Counted from the stretch's first letter, positions 1 through 9,041 are shown. The stretch is DNA of 64,000 nucleotides from Bacteroidota bacterium (GCA_029557895.1 JAKQHT010000016.1:31367-95366); one strand, 5' to 3'. The notes: generated by a model from the letters alone, not told the origin. Numbers and translations: made by a program.

Positions 1-931
1 TTTCAGCTTCCCTAACCAAAAAAGTGTTTATAAAGGAAAGGTGCGTGAAGTTTACAATATCAATGATAATTTGTTGGTAATGATTGCCACCGACCGATTG
101 AGCGCATTCGATGTGGTTATGCCCAAAGGGATACCGTACAAAGGGCAGATTTTGAATCAGATAGCGACCAAATTCATGCTTCAGACTGAAGATTTGGTGC
201 CCAACTGGCTCATAGCTACGCCCGATCCCAATGTTGCTGTTGGGCATTTGTGCAAGCCTTTTAAGGTGGAAATGGTCATTCGGGGCTACCTTTCAGGTCA
301 CGCCGCTAGAGAGTATAAAGCCGGAAAACGGATGCTTTGTGGTGTGGAAATGCCCAATGGGATGAAGGAAAACGACAAGTTCCCCCAACCAATCATTACA
401 CCCGCAACAAAAGCTGAAATGGGCAGCCACGATGAGGACATATCCAAAGATGATATTTTAAAACGGCAAATCATTAATGAGAAAGATTATGCGGTTTTGG
501 AAGATTATACAAGAAAATTGTTCCAAAGAGGAACCGAAATTGCAGCCGAAAGGGGACTTATTTTAGTAGATACCAAATATGAATTTGGAAAGACCAAGGA
601 CGGAAAAATTGTCCTGATTGATGAAATACACACGCCGGATTCTTCACGGTATTTTTATGCCAATGGCTATCAGGAACGTCAGGATAGAGGTGAGGCACAA
701 AAACAATTATCCAAAGAATTTGTCCGTCAATGGTTGATGGCCAATGGTTTTCATGGATTGCCGGGACAAAAAGTGCCCGAAATGAGCGACGCATACATAG
801 AAACCGTGAGTGAGCGCTATATTGAACTGTACGAAAAAATTATGGGCGAATCCTTTGTGAGGGCAGACGTGAGCAATATCCACAAGCGGATTGAGGGGAA
901 TATCCTGGATTTTTTGAAGCAAAGAGGTTAG
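1..931 (+). CDS. purC: SAICAR synthase (phosphoribosylaminoimidazole-succinocarboxamide synthase), 5' truncated
   Basis: Catalyses the ATP-dependent joining of aspartate to CAIR in cytosolic de novo purine synthesis. The reading frame is open from base 2, where it already reads [19 protein letters not shown], the normal N-terminal motif of the family, so the real start lies just outside the window and the internal GTG at 41 is not the start. About 310 residues are visible, close to the usual full length of roughly 315. Seen motifs are [10 protein letters not shown], the [16 protein letters not shown] segment, and [12 protein letters not shown] near the C-terminal third. The stop overlaps the end of the convergent acyltransferase gene by 4 bases. 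purB lies 55 kb away, so purine genes are scattered. Identification is firm. Confidence 0.96.
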   Translation, partial: FSFPNQKSVYKGKVREVYNINDNLLVMIATDRLSAFDVVMPKGIPYKGQILNQIATKFMLQTEDLVPNWLIATPDPNVAVGHLCKPFKVEMVIRGYLSGHAAREYKAGKRMLCGVEMPNGMKENDKFPQPIITPATKAEMGSHDEDISKDDILKRQIINEKDYAVLEDYTRKLFQRGTEIAAERGLILVDTKYEFGKTKDGKIVLIDEIHTPDSSRYFYANGYQERQDRGEAQKQLSKEFVRQWLMANGFHGLPGQKVPEMSDAYIETVSERYIELYEKIMGESFVRADVSNIHKRIEGNILDFLKQRG

Positions 932-2061
932 TTTGTTTTCTTGATACCATCAAATACAACGCCCAATTTTCTGGTCGCATAATTCCATGCCCTTTGCAGT
1001 TGGCCGTAGATGAACACATTGGTTTTGCCCAGGTTCAATACGATAAAACATACCACAACGATGAACAAGAGCGCTCCAAAAACCGCTTCCCATGGTTCGA
1101 GTGACTTGTACCAAAAATGCTTTAGGCCAATGCCGGTAAAGCTTCCGTAGATTATGATAAAATGGACCACATAGATGTTGAGTGTTTTTTCGCCGATTTT
1201 TGTGACAATTGATTGTTTCATGAACCTTTCGAGCATGTAAAAAAAACCAAAATAGATAAAAACATTCCCAAGCCTCAAAAACAAATAATTATAATTTGCT
1301 GATCTTTCAAATAATTCGATACCAGTTATATAATATAATTTATGTAAAGCATAAGTAGAATAATATAGCAATAGTAGTCCAATCGCAAAAAATGATATAA
1401 CAGCGTTTCTCTTGAACCGTTTTGTTTGTGGGCTTCTAAAAAAGATAGTGGCCAACAACCCGCCAAAACATACATATCCAAACCATGGCAGCATAGTGAA
1501 TACAGAACCATTGGCTTTGGAAATATAATTGACCAAAACCAAAGGCACGTTATCCAAACGAAGGCCTCGATACAATGGTTCTGTAACAAAAATGATGCAA
1601 CCCAAGAGCAGTAACACTACAGATAGGACTCGGCTGTTCTTTAGACATGCATGGTAAATGCCGATAAGCAACAAAAGGGACAGCCCGATGCATTGAAGCA
1701 CATCAATGACCAAAAAGTAGGTGTCAAAACGACCTTTAAACCATGAAAAGAAAGGAATCCTCAAAAGATAACCGATCAAAATAAGCATCAATCCCCTGGA
1801 AATGCCTTTGCGAATCCTTATGCTGTCATCACCTTTTTGGTAGGCTTTCAATAACAGATATAGGAATACCAGTCCGGAAATGGTAAAGAACACCGGGGCC
1901 GTAATGCCTCTGAAATAGGACCAAATGGTGTATGCCGGGTATGCATCATCACGGTATATGGGATTAAGGAGCGTGTCAACAAAATGTCCTTGCAGCATCA
2001 TCAGGATAGCAAACGCCCTGACAGCATCCAGAAAGTATAATCGTGTAGATTTTGATTCCAA
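928..2061 (-). CDS. Multi-pass membrane acyltransferase-like protein (DUF1624/acyltransferase-3 type)
   Basis: A 377-residue integral membrane protein with about ten hydrophobic segments. The N-terminus [20 protein letters not shown] is the hallmark of the heparan-alpha-glucosaminide N-acetyltransferase-like (DUF1624/YeiB) and acyltransferase-3 group, in which a His after the first membrane segment is conserved; here that is H26. Such proteins transfer acetyl or other acyl groups to sugars or lipids at the membrane, but the substrate cannot be read here. It is tail-to-tail with purC, sharing 4 bases, and its 5' end faces the AGCS symporter across a 321-bp gap, so it is probably a single-gene unit. 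Family call is good; function is inferred only from family. Confidence 0.75.
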   Translation of the reverse strand: MESKSTRLYFLDAVRAFAILMMLQGHFVDTLLNPIYRDDAYPAYTIWSYFRGITAPVFFTISGLVFLYLLLKAYQKGDDSIRIRKGISRGLMLILIGYLLRIPFFSWFKGRFDTYFLVIDVLQCIGLSLLLLIGIYHACLKNSRVLSVVLLLLGCIIFVTEPLYRGLRLDNVPLVLVNYISKANGSVFTMLPWFGYVCFGGLLATIFFRSPQTKRFKRNAVISFFAIGLLLLYYSTYALHKLYYITGIELFERSANYNYLFLRLGNVFIYFGFFYMLERFMKQSIVTKIGEKTLNIYVVHFIIIYGSFTGIGLKHFWYKSLEPWEAVFGALLFIVVVCFIVLNLGKTNVFIYGQLQRAWNYATRKLGVVFDGIKKTN

Positions 2062-2382
2062 TCGCAGTGCTTATTAATGTAAAGATAATGTTAAAAACTA
2101 AAATTAATGATTTTTATATGCATTAGACACATTTTAATTAACAATCAAAAAATTTCTACTGGAAAAACAATATATTTAGAATCTGATGAAAATGACTTTG
2201 ACGCACGACAAAGAACTTTATTTCAGCAAGATAAAGGTATTGTGTTGTGCTTTTGTTTTATGAATTAAAACTTTATATGAACAATGTTGAATTGCACGTT
2301 GACAAATAATTAAACAGACGATTATATTCATGTTGCCAAGACAATCGACTTTTGTTTAACTTGAATTTTAAAATTTCATTTA
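2062..2382. other. Divergent intergenic region (acyltransferase / symporter)
   Basis: This 321-bp AT-rich stretch holds no convincing ORF or RNA. It must contain the promoters of both divergent genes. On the minus strand TATCTTTA (complement of 2080-2087) resembles the TAnnTTTG -7 element just ahead of the acyltransferase; no clear match was seen for the symporter. Confidence 0.45.
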
Positions 2383-3762
2383 ATGGATACTCTTGATCTC
2401 ATTTTGGAGCAATTTGCAAGCTATGCCTGGGGGTTGCCATTGATAGTGTTGCTGATAGGTGGTGGTGTTTATCTCACGATACTTTCGAGGTTTTTGCCGT
2501 TCCGTTACATTGTGCATGCAGTACGCGTGTTACGGGGCAAGTATAGCAATCCGCATGATCCTGGTGAAATTAACCATTTTCAGGCTTTGATGACCGCTTT
2601 GTCCTCAACGGTTGGAATGGGCAATATTGCGGGTGTCGCGGTGGCAATCCATATTGGTGGGCCGGGTGCAATGTTTTGGATGTGGGTAAGCGGTATTGTT
2701 GGTATGACTACCAAATTTTTTACCTGTACTCTTGCTGTGATGTATAGGGGTAGGGACAGTGAGGGGAATGTGCAGGGCGGGCCTATGTATTTCATTATGG
2801 AAGGTTTGGGGAAACGCTGGAAACCTTTGGCCATATTTTTCAGTATTGCCGGTATGGTTGGTGCATTGCCGGTATTTAACGTCAACCAACTCAAGCAGTC
2901 CATCGACTTTATATTGTTAGAGCCTAATGGCGTCGCTGTAGATACCACAAGCAGTTTTATAATTGGTATTTTGTTGGTGGCAATAACCTCTGTGGTCATT
3001 TTTGGCGGATTGAAGCGCATCAGCCAGACGTCGGAAAAGTTGGTGCCATTTATGGTCGTACTGTATTTTATGGCGGTTGTGTTTATTTTGGGTGTTTATA
3101 TAGATGAGCTGCCTAAATATTTGGTTCTGATGTTTACCGATGCTTTTGAAGGTGCATTTTTTAAAGGCGACTCGTTTTTGGGTGGTGTTTTGGGCGGTTT
3201 GATATTATTGGGTGTGCGTCGTGGTGCTTTTAGTAATGAAGCGGGGATAGGTACGGCGCCGATGGCCCATGGCGCTTCCAGAACGGGTGAGCCTGTTCGC
3301 GAAGGTCTTGTGGCCATGTTGGGCCCGGCGATTGATACTTTGGTGGTTTGTACCCTGACGGCTTTGGCCATTTTGGTTACGGGTGTTTGGCAAACCAGCG
3401 ATGCTAACGGTGTTAGCCTTACAGCAACGGCTTTTCGCAGTGCAATGCCCGATTATGGAAACTATATATTGCTGATATGCATAGCGACATTTAGCATATC
3501 ATCGCTTTTTACGTATTCGTATTACGGGACCAAATGCATGTCATTTCTGTTTGGAGCGCACAACAAGCATTATTACAACTATTTCTATATTGCCAGTATT
3601 CTTATGGGGGCGATGACGCCTTTGAGCATGATGCTCAATCTGATAGATGGGGTTTTTGCTTTGATGGCCATCCCGACAATGACGGCAACGCTGATATTGG
3701 CCCCTAAAGTGGTCATCGAGGCCAAACGGTATTTTAAGGCTATCGGCGAGCGTTGGAGTTAG
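2383..3762 (+). CDS. Sodium:alanine/glycine symporter, AGCS family
   Basis: A 459-residue inner-membrane secondary transporter of the amino acid-cation symporter family, which takes up alanine or glycine with Na+. Seen: an N-terminal segment with an early membrane helix, the conserved block FQALMTALSSTVGMGNIAGVA-like at about residues 66-87, QGGPMYFIMEGLG, and the ANEAGIGTAPMAHG-like motif (here SNEAGIGTAPMAHGAS) in the second half. Length is normal for the family. It stands alone, with an upstream 321-bp gap and a convergent carboxylase gene downstream. Glycine codons are mostly GGT/GGC/GGG, unlike the GGA-rich carboxylase genes next door. Substrate preference between alanine and glycine cannot be decided. 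Confidence 0.92.
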   Translation: MDTLDLILEQFASYAWGLPLIVLLIGGGVYLTILSRFLPFRYIVHAVRVLRGKYSNPHDPGEINHFQALMTALSSTVGMGNIAGVAVAIHIGGPGAMFWMWVSGIVGMTTKFFTCTLAVMYRGRDSEGNVQGGPMYFIMEGLGKRWKPLAIFFSIAGMVGALPVFNVNQLKQSIDFILLEPNGVAVDTTSSFIIGILLVAITSVVIFGGLKRISQTSEKLVPFMVVLYFMAVVFILGVYIDELPKYLVLMFTDAFEGAFFKGDSFLGGVLGGLILLGVRRGAFSNEAGIGTAPMAHGASRTGEPVREGLVAMLGPAIDTLVVCTLTALAILVTGVWQTSDANGVSLTATAFRSAMPDYGNYILLICIATFSISSLFTYSYYGTKCMSFLFGAHNKHYYNYFYIASILMGAMTPLSMMLNLIDGVFALMAIPTMTATLILAPKVVIEAKRYFKAIGERWS

Positions 3763-3779
3763 AAGAATACGGTTTTGAC

Positions 3780-3798
3780 GGGTGTTTGGCAAACGCCC
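3780..3798 (+). terminator. Hairpin after the AGCS gene
   Basis: GGGTGTTTGGCAAACGCCC folds as a 7-bp stem with one G-T wobble and a 5-base loop, 17 bases after the symporter stop. There is no T-run after it, so it may be part of the structured repeat that follows rather than a factor-independent terminator. Confidence 0.4.
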
Positions 3799-3814
3799 AT
3801 AATGTGAACGGGCA

Positions 3815-3926
3815 GGATGCGTGAGGGATAGCAGCGGAAAGCCCACAGCAAAGTGCAACGGAGCGAGGACTTGTAGCGGATAGCCCGACCCGAGCCAAGG
3901 GGGTAGATAGGAAAAGGGTCACGCCC
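3815..3926. repeat. GC-rich structured intergenic element with two AGCGGA(A/T)AGCCC motifs
   Basis: Between two convergent genes lies a GC-rich stretch unlike its surroundings. It holds two related 20-mers, GGGATAGCAGCGGAAAGCCC (3825-3844) and GGACTTGTAGCGGATAGCCC (3867-3886), and is closed by complementary arms GCGTGA (3819-3824) and TCACGC (3919-3924). From general knowledge of flavobacterial genomes this looks like a widely dispersed intergenic repeat, but only one copy was found in this window. Its role and the transcribed strand are unknown; it might be a structured RNA or a REP-like element. Confidence 0.55.
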
Positions 3927-3946
3927 AAAAAAATAATCTTATAGAT

Positions 3947-5488
3947 CTACAACGGAATATTCCCGTGTTTTCTTTTCGGTCTTTCAACTTCTTTGTTTTC
4001 TAGCATTGCAAAAGTTTTCAGCAATTTTTTACGAGTTTCGTTTGGTAAGATAACCTCGTCAATAAATCCTCTTTGAGCTGCACGATACGGAGTTGCAAAT
4101 TTTCTTGCATATTCAGCTTCTTTTTCAGCCAATTTAGCAGCAGGATCTTCTGCTTCCGAAATTTCTTTTTTGAAGATAATTTCTGATGCACCTTTTGCTC
4201 CCATTACTGCAATTTCAGCAGTAGGCCAAGCATAGTTCATATCGGCTCCGATGTGTTTCGAGTTCATCACATCATAAGCACCTCCGTAAGCCTTACGGGT
4301 AATGACCGTTACTTTCGGAACGGTTGCTTCCGACAAAGCGTATAATAATTTCGCTCCGTGAACGATAATTCCGTTCCATTCCTGGTCAGTTCCGGGTAAA
4401 AATCCGGGTACATCAACCAATACCAAAAGCGGAATGTTGAACGCATCACAAAAACGAGTGAAACGAGCAGCTTTAGTCGAGCTGTTTACATCTAAACACC
4501 CTGCCAAAAACATCGGATTATTCGCTACAATTCCGACATTTCTTCCTCCTAAACGAGCAAAACCTACTACGATATTCTCTGCAAAATTCTTATGGATTTC
4601 AAAGAAAGAATCTTCATCAATCAGATTGTTGATAACATCTTTCATATCATAAGGCTTTGTAGCACTATCCGGAATAATAGAATCCAAAGCCATTCTGATT
4701 TCGTCTGTTGGGATATAAGGCAAATCGTGAGGAAGTTCCGTATTGTTTTGAGGTAAGTATGAAAGTAATTTCTTTACATCTTCTAAACATTCCACATCAT
4801 TGGCAGAAGTGGTATGAGCCACTCCCGATTTGGTCGAATGGGTTGATGCTCCTCCTAATTCCTCTGCTGTTACAGTTTCGTTAGTAACGGTTTTTACTAC
4901 ATTTGGTCCTGTCACGAACATATACGAAGTATTTTCGACCATCATCGTAAAATCCGTCATTGCAGGGGAATAAACTGCTCCCCCCGCACAGGGTCCCATA
5001 ATAGCAGAAATCTGCGGAATCACTCCCGAAGCCTGTACGTTGCGATAGAAAATATCTGCATATCCTCCAAGCGAACGCACTCCCTCCTGAATTCTCGCAC
5101 CTCCCGAATCGTTCAATCCAATCATTGGAGCTCCAACTTTCAGAGCCATATCCATTACCTTACAGATTTTTTCTGCGTGTGTTTCCGAAAGCGAACCTCC
5201 GAAGACCGTAAAATCCTGTGCAAAAACATAGACCAAACGTCCATTTATGGTTCCGTAACCCGTAACCACTCCATCTCCCAAATACACTTCCTTATCCATT
5301 CCGAAGTCTTTGGTTCTGTGGGTTACGAACATTCCTATTTCTTCAAACGAACCCTCGTCCAATAGATATTCTATCCTCTCCCTCGCAAAAAGTTTCTTTT
5401 TTGAATGTTGAGCATCTATTCTTTTTTGTCCTCCTCCCAATACAGCTTCTGCTTGTTTGGTTTCTAATACTTTTAGTTTTTCGTTCAT
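3947..5488 (-). CDS. Acyl-CoA carboxylase beta (carboxyltransferase) subunit, propionyl-CoA carboxylase type
   Basis: A 513-residue carboxyltransferase that moves CO2 from carboxybiotin to an acyl-CoA, most likely propionyl- or acetyl-CoA. Two crotonase-like halves are visible: the first has the oxyanion-hole motif GPCAGGA at 165-171 and [11 protein letters not shown] before it; the second ends in [12 protein letters not shown]. Length and motifs match PccB/AccD5-type subunits rather than the shorter zinc-bearing AccD. It is the last gene of a minus-strand carboxylase set (carrier, biotin carboxylase, GxxExxY, this). Its glycine codons are mostly GGA, unlike neighbouring genes. Substrate choice between acetyl- and propionyl-CoA is not certain. 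Confidence 0.93.
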   Translation of the reverse strand: MNEKLKVLETKQAEAVLGGGQKRIDAQHSKKKLFARERIEYLLDEGSFEEIGMFVTHRTKDFGMDKEVYLGDGVVTGYGTINGRLVYVFAQDFTVFGGSLSETHAEKICKVMDMALKVGAPMIGLNDSGGARIQEGVRSLGGYADIFYRNVQASGVIPQISAIMGPCAGGAVYSPAMTDFTMMVENTSYMFVTGPNVVKTVTNETVTAEELGGASTHSTKSGVAHTTSANDVECLEDVKKLLSYLPQNNTELPHDLPYIPTDEIRMALDSIIPDSATKPYDMKDVINNLIDEDSFFEIHKNFAENIVVGFARLGGRNVGIVANNPMFLAGCLDVNSSTKAARFTRFCDAFNIPLLVLVDVPGFLPGTDQEWNGIIVHGAKLLYALSEATVPKVTVITRKAYGGAYDVMNSKHIGADMNYAWPTAEIAVMGAKGASEIIFKKEISEAEDPAAKLAEKEAEYARKFATPYRAAQRGFIDEVILPNETRKKLLKTFAMLENKEVERPKRKHGNIPL

Positions 5489-5513
5489 ATTCTTTTATGT
5501 TTTGCTCTGATTT

Positions 5514-5537
5514 TTTTTAGCCACAGATGCACAGATA
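5514..5537. repeat. Solo half-copy of the hairpin repeat
   Basis: This 24-base stretch, with core TAGCCACAGATGCACAGATA, is identical to the left arm of repeat copy 1 (5597-5620), and the match continues for several more bases of TTTATTTT. It sits 26 bases upstream of the beta-subunit start codon, without a matching right arm of its own. Confidence 0.8.
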
Positions 5538-5596
5538 TTTATTTTCCTCTATTCCAAATAAAATTCCACAGATATTTTAAACAAGTTTAAAATGTT

Positions 5597-5725
5597 TTTT
5601 TAGCCACAGATGCACAGATATTTATTTTTCAATTTATTTAAATGTAAAACATTCAAAATCTGTGTCATTTTAATATTAATACTAAATTATTATCTGTGCA
5701 TCTGTGGCTAAAAATATCTGTGGCT
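5597..5725. repeat. REP-like hairpin repeat, copy 1 (24-bp perfect inverted arms)
   Basis: Arms 5597-5620 and 5691-5714 are perfect 24-bp inverted repeats containing TAGCCACAGATGCACAGATA, separated by 70 AT-rich bases that include ACATTCAAAATCTGTGTCAT. A trailing half-site TATCTGTGGCT follows at 5715-5725, only 4 bases before the stop codon of the GxxExxY gene on the minus strand. It is a direct repeat of copy 2 at 6121-6247. Confidence 0.9.
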
Positions 5726-5729
5726 CAAC

Positions 5730-6101
5730 TCACAAAATCAATCTTTTATATTGTAATTTATCTTCATTAAAATTAACAACAAGTGCAATTTTATTTTGTG
5801 ATACTTTCAGATAATTTATTGCTTGGGCAATATGCTCATCTGCTATTTTACTGACACTTTTTATTTCTAATATCACATTATCAAAAACCACAAAATCAGC
5901 ATAAAATTTATGTGGTAATATAACTCCTTTATAATTTACCAAATATTCTTTTTCTCTTTCGTATAATATTCCCTCTCTATTAAACTCTACTTCCAATGCG
6001 TCTTTGTACACAATTTCAGAAAAACCTTTTCCTAAATTGTTATGCACCTCCATACAAATCCCTATGATTTTATAAGTTTCGTTCTGTAAAGGAAAATTCA
6101 T
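5730..6101 (-). CDS. GxxExxY family protein, PD-(D/E)XK nuclease-like
   Basis: A 123-residue protein of the GxxExxY family. The naming motif is present as G26-F-S-E29-I-V-Y32, followed by YKDAL. A D69 in KFYADFVV and E79-x-K81 in ILEIKSV form the D-(x9)-ExK core of PD-(D/E)XK enzymes, and the Q93-xxx-Y97 of the following helix is also in place, so the active site appears intact. The biological role of the family is not established. The gene sits inside a carboxylase operon between biotin carboxylase and beta subunit, in the same direction, bounded on both sides by the 115-118 bp hairpin repeats, which points to a mobile or repeat-associated unit rather than a carboxylase function. Family call firm; nuclease activity inferred. 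Confidence 0.9.
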   Translation of the reverse strand: MNFPLQNETYKIIGICMEVHNNLGKGFSEIVYKDALEVEFNREGILYEREKEYLVNYKGVILPHKFYADFVVFDNVILEIKSVSKIADEHIAQAINYLKVSQNKIALVVNFNEDKLQYKRLIL

Positions 6102-6120
6102 ATCAAATTTGTTTTATGTT

Positions 6121-6247
6121 TTTTTAGCCACAGATACACAGATACTTTTTTTCCATTGAATGTGAAACATTCAAAATCTGTGTCATTTTAAATATTTAAT
6201 ACTTAAATTATTATCTGTGCATCTGTGGCTAAAAAATATTTGTGGTT
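6121..6247. repeat. REP-like hairpin repeat, copy 2
   Basis: Arms 6121-6144 and 6212-6235 are inverted repeats matching at 23 of 24 positions, and the interior again holds ACATTCAAAATCTGTGTCAT followed by an AT-rich stretch. A degenerate trailing half-site TATTTGTGGTT lies at 6237-6247, 5 bases from the biotin carboxylase stop. Relative to copy 1 it is a direct repeat, placed immediately upstream of the GxxExxY start codon (19 bases). Confidence 0.9.
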
Positions 6248-6252
6248 ACAAA

Positions 6253-7692
6253 TCAATTTGGTAATCTTACAATCTTTTTATCTTCTAAATATTGTTTGAA
6301 AGCAACCAAAGCAGCAATTTCTGCTTCTTTTGAAATTTCTTCTTTCAACAAATCTGCACTATAATATTTCTTTACGAAATGTGTATCAAAATCGCCACTT
6401 CTGAATGCTTCGTGTTCAAACACAAATTTTCCGAATGGAAGTGTCGTAAAAATCCCCTCTACTTTATAATCTTCAATCGCTTTTAACATAATCTGCAAAG
6501 CCTCCTCTCTGTCTTTTCCGTAGGAAATCAATTTTGACAACATCGGGTCGTAATAAATTGGCACGTCCATTCCTTCTTCGATTCCGTTATCGACACGAAC
6601 TCCTTTTCCTTCAGGAAGTTGGTAAGCCGATAAATTTCCGATACTTGGTAAGAAATCACTCAATGGGTCTTCTGCATATACACGAAGTTCCAAAGCGTGT
6701 CCTTTGATAGATAAATCTTCTTGTTTAATTGGCAAAACTTCTCCTCTCGCCACTCTGATTTGCATTTCGACCAAATCAATTCCTGTAATCATTTCTGTAA
6801 CCGGATGTTCTACCTGAAGTCTTGTATTCATTTCCAAGAAATAGAAATTTTTGTTTTCGTCCAACAAAAACTCCACCGTTCCAGCTCCTACATAATCACA
6901 AGATTTAGCCACTTTTACAGCTGCCTCTCCCATTGCCTGACGGATTTCAGCAGTAAGTACAGCAGATGGAGCTTCCTCCACCACTTTTTGATGTCTTCTC
7001 TGAACGCTACATTCCCTCTCGAACAAATGCACCACATTTCCGTGTGTGTCAGCCATTACCTGAATTTCGATGTGTCTTGGAGAACCTACGTACTTTTCTA
7101 TAAAAACAGAACCATCCCCAAAAGCCGAAGTTGCCTCTGAAATGGCTCGTTGCATCTGTGCCTCAAACTCTTCTTCTTTTTCGACAACTCGCATTCCTTT
7201 TCCTCCACCTCCTGCAGAGGCTTTGATAAGAATCGGAAAACCGATTTCTTTAGCTACTTGTTTGGCTTGGGTTACATCAGTAATCGCTTCGTCCAATCCG
7301 GGAACCATCGGAATATTATAAGCCTTAACTGCTTCTTTTGCAGCCAATTTGCTTCCCATAATTTTGATGGCTTTGGAACGAGGTCCGATAAAAGCGATTC
7401 CGTTTTGCTCTGCTTTTTCTGCAAAATCGGCATTTTCAGACAAAAATCCGTAACCCGGGTGAATTCCGTCCACTCCGAGTTGCTTGCAGACTTCAATAAT
7501 TTTATCCCCTAATAAATACGACTGATTTGAAGGTGCTTCTCCAATCAAAACTGCCTCATCAGCAAATTTTACGTGAGGTGCGTTTCTGTCGGCTGTCGAA
7601 TAAACAGCAACTGTTTTTATTCCCATTTTTTGGGCAGTACGCATTACTCGTAATGCAATTTCTCCCCTGTTTGCTACTAATATTTTTTTCAT
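6253..7692 (-). CDS. accC: Biotin carboxylase subunit of acyl-CoA carboxylase
   Basis: A 479-residue ATP-grasp enzyme that carboxylates the biotin of the carrier protein using bicarbonate and ATP. Seen in order: N-terminal MKKILVANRGEIALRVMR, HPGYGFLSEN at 78-87, the glycine-rich ATP loop GGGGKGM at 161-167, and EMNTRLQVEHPVTE near residue 290, followed by the C-terminal biotin carboxylase domain. There is no fused carrier domain; the carrier is the separate gene upstream. It lies 111 bp downstream of the carrier gene, and that gap contains interspersed repeats. Like the beta subunit it favours GGA for glycine, which differs from nearby genes. Confidence 0.95.
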   Translation of the reverse strand: MKKILVANRGEIALRVMRTAQKMGIKTVAVYSTADRNAPHVKFADEAVLIGEAPSNQSYLLGDKIIEVCKQLGVDGIHPGYGFLSENADFAEKAEQNGIAFIGPRSKAIKIMGSKLAAKEAVKAYNIPMVPGLDEAITDVTQAKQVAKEIGFPILIKASAGGGGKGMRVVEKEEEFEAQMQRAISEATSAFGDGSVFIEKYVGSPRHIEIQVMADTHGNVVHLFERECSVQRRHQKVVEEAPSAVLTAEIRQAMGEAAVKVAKSCDYVGAGTVEFLLDENKNFYFLEMNTRLQVEHPVTEMITGIDLVEMQIRVARGEVLPIKQEDLSIKGHALELRVYAEDPLSDFLPSIGNLSAYQLPEGKGVRVDNGIEEGMDVPIYYDPMLSKLISYGKDREEALQIMLKAIEDYKVEGIFTTLPFGKFVFEHEAFRSGDFDTHFVKKYYSADLLKEEISKEAEIAALVAFKQYLEDKKIVRLPN

Positions 7693-7760
7693 TAAATTTT
7701 TTGTTTAAAGTTTAAAGTTTCAGGTCTAAAGTTGTTGAAACATTTAATCAATATATTTTA

Positions 7761-7803
7761 CCTCTTTCGGAAAGTCCCTCCTTGGGAAGGGTTTGGGGAG
7801 GCT
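7761..7803. repeat. Short palindromic intergenic repeat (CCCTCC...GGGGAGG)
   Basis: The gap between the carrier and biotin carboxylase genes contains AAAGTTTAAAGTTTCAGGTC at about 7708-7727 and, at 7771-7802, AAGTCCCTCCTTGGGAAGGG followed by TTTGGGGAGGCTT. CCCTCC pairs with GGGAGG-type arms. Both look like interspersed repeats commonly seen between flavobacterial genes; they mark the upstream edge of the block with unusual codon use. Confidence 0.5.
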
Positions 7804-8292
7804 TTATTCAAACTCTATCAAAAGCTGACCTTTATCTACTGCCTGGCCTTTCTCAACCACAATAGATTTGATAATTCCTGCTCTTGGGGAGGATAGCGCA
7901 TTCTCCATTTTCATGGCTTCGAGTATCAACAGGATGTCGTTTTCGTTCACTTGATCGCCAATTTTTATGGGGATGTCCAGAACGAGCCCTGGCATCGGAG
8001 CTTTGATTTCGTTGATAAATCTGGAGGAGCCCGCTTCGAACCCCATTTGTTTTATCAATAAATCCAAATTATTGTTTATTTGTATGTTATATATGTTGTT
8101 GTTGACTTTTACTTTATATCTTTTTCTGTCAAAATTTCCTTCTATGATTTCGACCTTAAACGATCGGTTGTCTTTCAGGACATGGTATTGCGAGTCAGAT
8201 GTCATTATGGCATCAAGGTTATTGATGTCTTGAGTGTTCATTTGGGTTGAAGTTTGACCGTTAACGTCAATTTGGTAAATATCAGCTTCCAT
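7804..8292 (-). CDS. Biotin carboxyl carrier protein of acyl-CoA carboxylase
   Basis: A 162-residue carrier whose C-terminal biotinyl domain (about 95-162) ends the biotin-binding hairpin EAMKMEN, with K128 in AMKM as the expected biotin attachment site. PMPGLVLDI before it and the paired glycines match biotinyl/lipoyl folds. The N-terminal 90 residues are less conserved and probably bind the carboxylase. It is the first gene of the carboxylase set on the minus strand. Glycine codons here are mixed (GGT, GGC, GGG, GGA), unlike the GGA-dominated genes downstream. Confidence 0.93.
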   Translation of the reverse strand: MEADIYQIDVNGQTSTQMNTQDINNLDAIMTSDSQYHVLKDNRSFKVEIIEGNFDRKRYKVKVNNNIYNIQINNNLDLLIKQMGFEAGSSRFINEIKAPMPGLVLDIPIKIGDQVNENDILLILEAMKMENALSSPRAGIIKSIVVEKGQAVDKGQLLIEFE

Positions 8293-8360
8293 GCTATTGG
8301 ATGGGTTTTAAATTTTTAGTTTGAAAAGTTACGAATTTTGGAGCAGTGTTTTTCCATGCC

Positions 8361-9041
8361 CTAACGGTCTTTTTTGAAATGCGAATTGAACTGGTGACGT
8401 TTGATGGCTTTTTTTGCTAATATCAAGCCAATGATCAATGAAACAAAAGCACCGATCCAAATACCGGGAATAAAGTCGATGAACAAGAAAAAATCGTAAG
8501 ATCCGTGGAACAGGACAGCAAGAAACAATCCTGTCAGGTTCCAAAAAGCCTTGTTGTTAGAGAACTTGGCCTTTCCCATAAAAAAGCCCATGAGTATGGC
8601 AAAGGTGGCATGTGCGGGCACAGCCGTAAAAGCCCTGAGGAAAGCGGTTCCAAATCCTCCCTGCAACACGTACATGAGGTTTTCAGTTGCGGCAAAACCC
8701 ATAGAAACCATAACCGAATAGACAATACCGTCATAGGGTTCGTTGAATTCCTCACGAGGCTGTGCGTAATACCTGACAATGATGTATTTACTGAACTCTT
8801 CTGTAAGTCCAACAACGAAAAAAGCCTTGATGAACTGTTCAAAAACGCTGGTGTGGTTTTGCAAGGGAAGTGGGATTCCAATGATTATATATAGGAGTGT
8901 TGTGATGATGATGCTCAAAATGGCGCCAAAAAGAAAATTGTAGAACAGTAGCCTTTTGGGTTCTTTTTCGTGTTTGTCATTTGTATAGATGTAGATGATG
9001 ACAAGCAGAACGGGGAGTATGGCCGAAAAGATCAGGTACAT
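8361..9041 (-). CDS. PrsW-family intramembrane metalloprotease-like protein
   Basis: A 226-residue multi-pass membrane protein. The PrsW signature is present: GLTEEFSKY with EExxK at 81-85, a glutamate E120 in FAATEN, and histidines H144 (VPAHATFAI) and H179 (LFHGSYD) placed in later membrane segments. Family members cleave within the membrane, as in release of anti-sigma factors, but the target here is unknown. Its start overlaps the end of the NUDIX gene by 10 bases, so the two are likely translated together. The ECF sigma system of this window is 45 kb away and no link can be shown. Confidence 0.85.
   Translation of the reverse strand: MYLIFSAILPVLLVIIYIYTNDKHEKEPKRLLFYNFLFGAILSIIITTLLYIIIGIPLPLQNHTSVFEQFIKAFFVVGLTEEFSKYIIVRYYAQPREEFNEPYDGIVYSVMVSMGFAATENLMYVLQGGFGTAFLRAFTAVPAHATFAILMGFFMGKAKFSNNKAFWNLTGLFLAVLFHGSYDFFLFIDFIPGIWIGAFVSLIIGLILAKKAIKRHQFNSHFKKDR

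Noticed and set aside
2580..3020. 146-codon minus-strand frame in the AGCS gene
   Set aside because: Antisense shadow with no motif.
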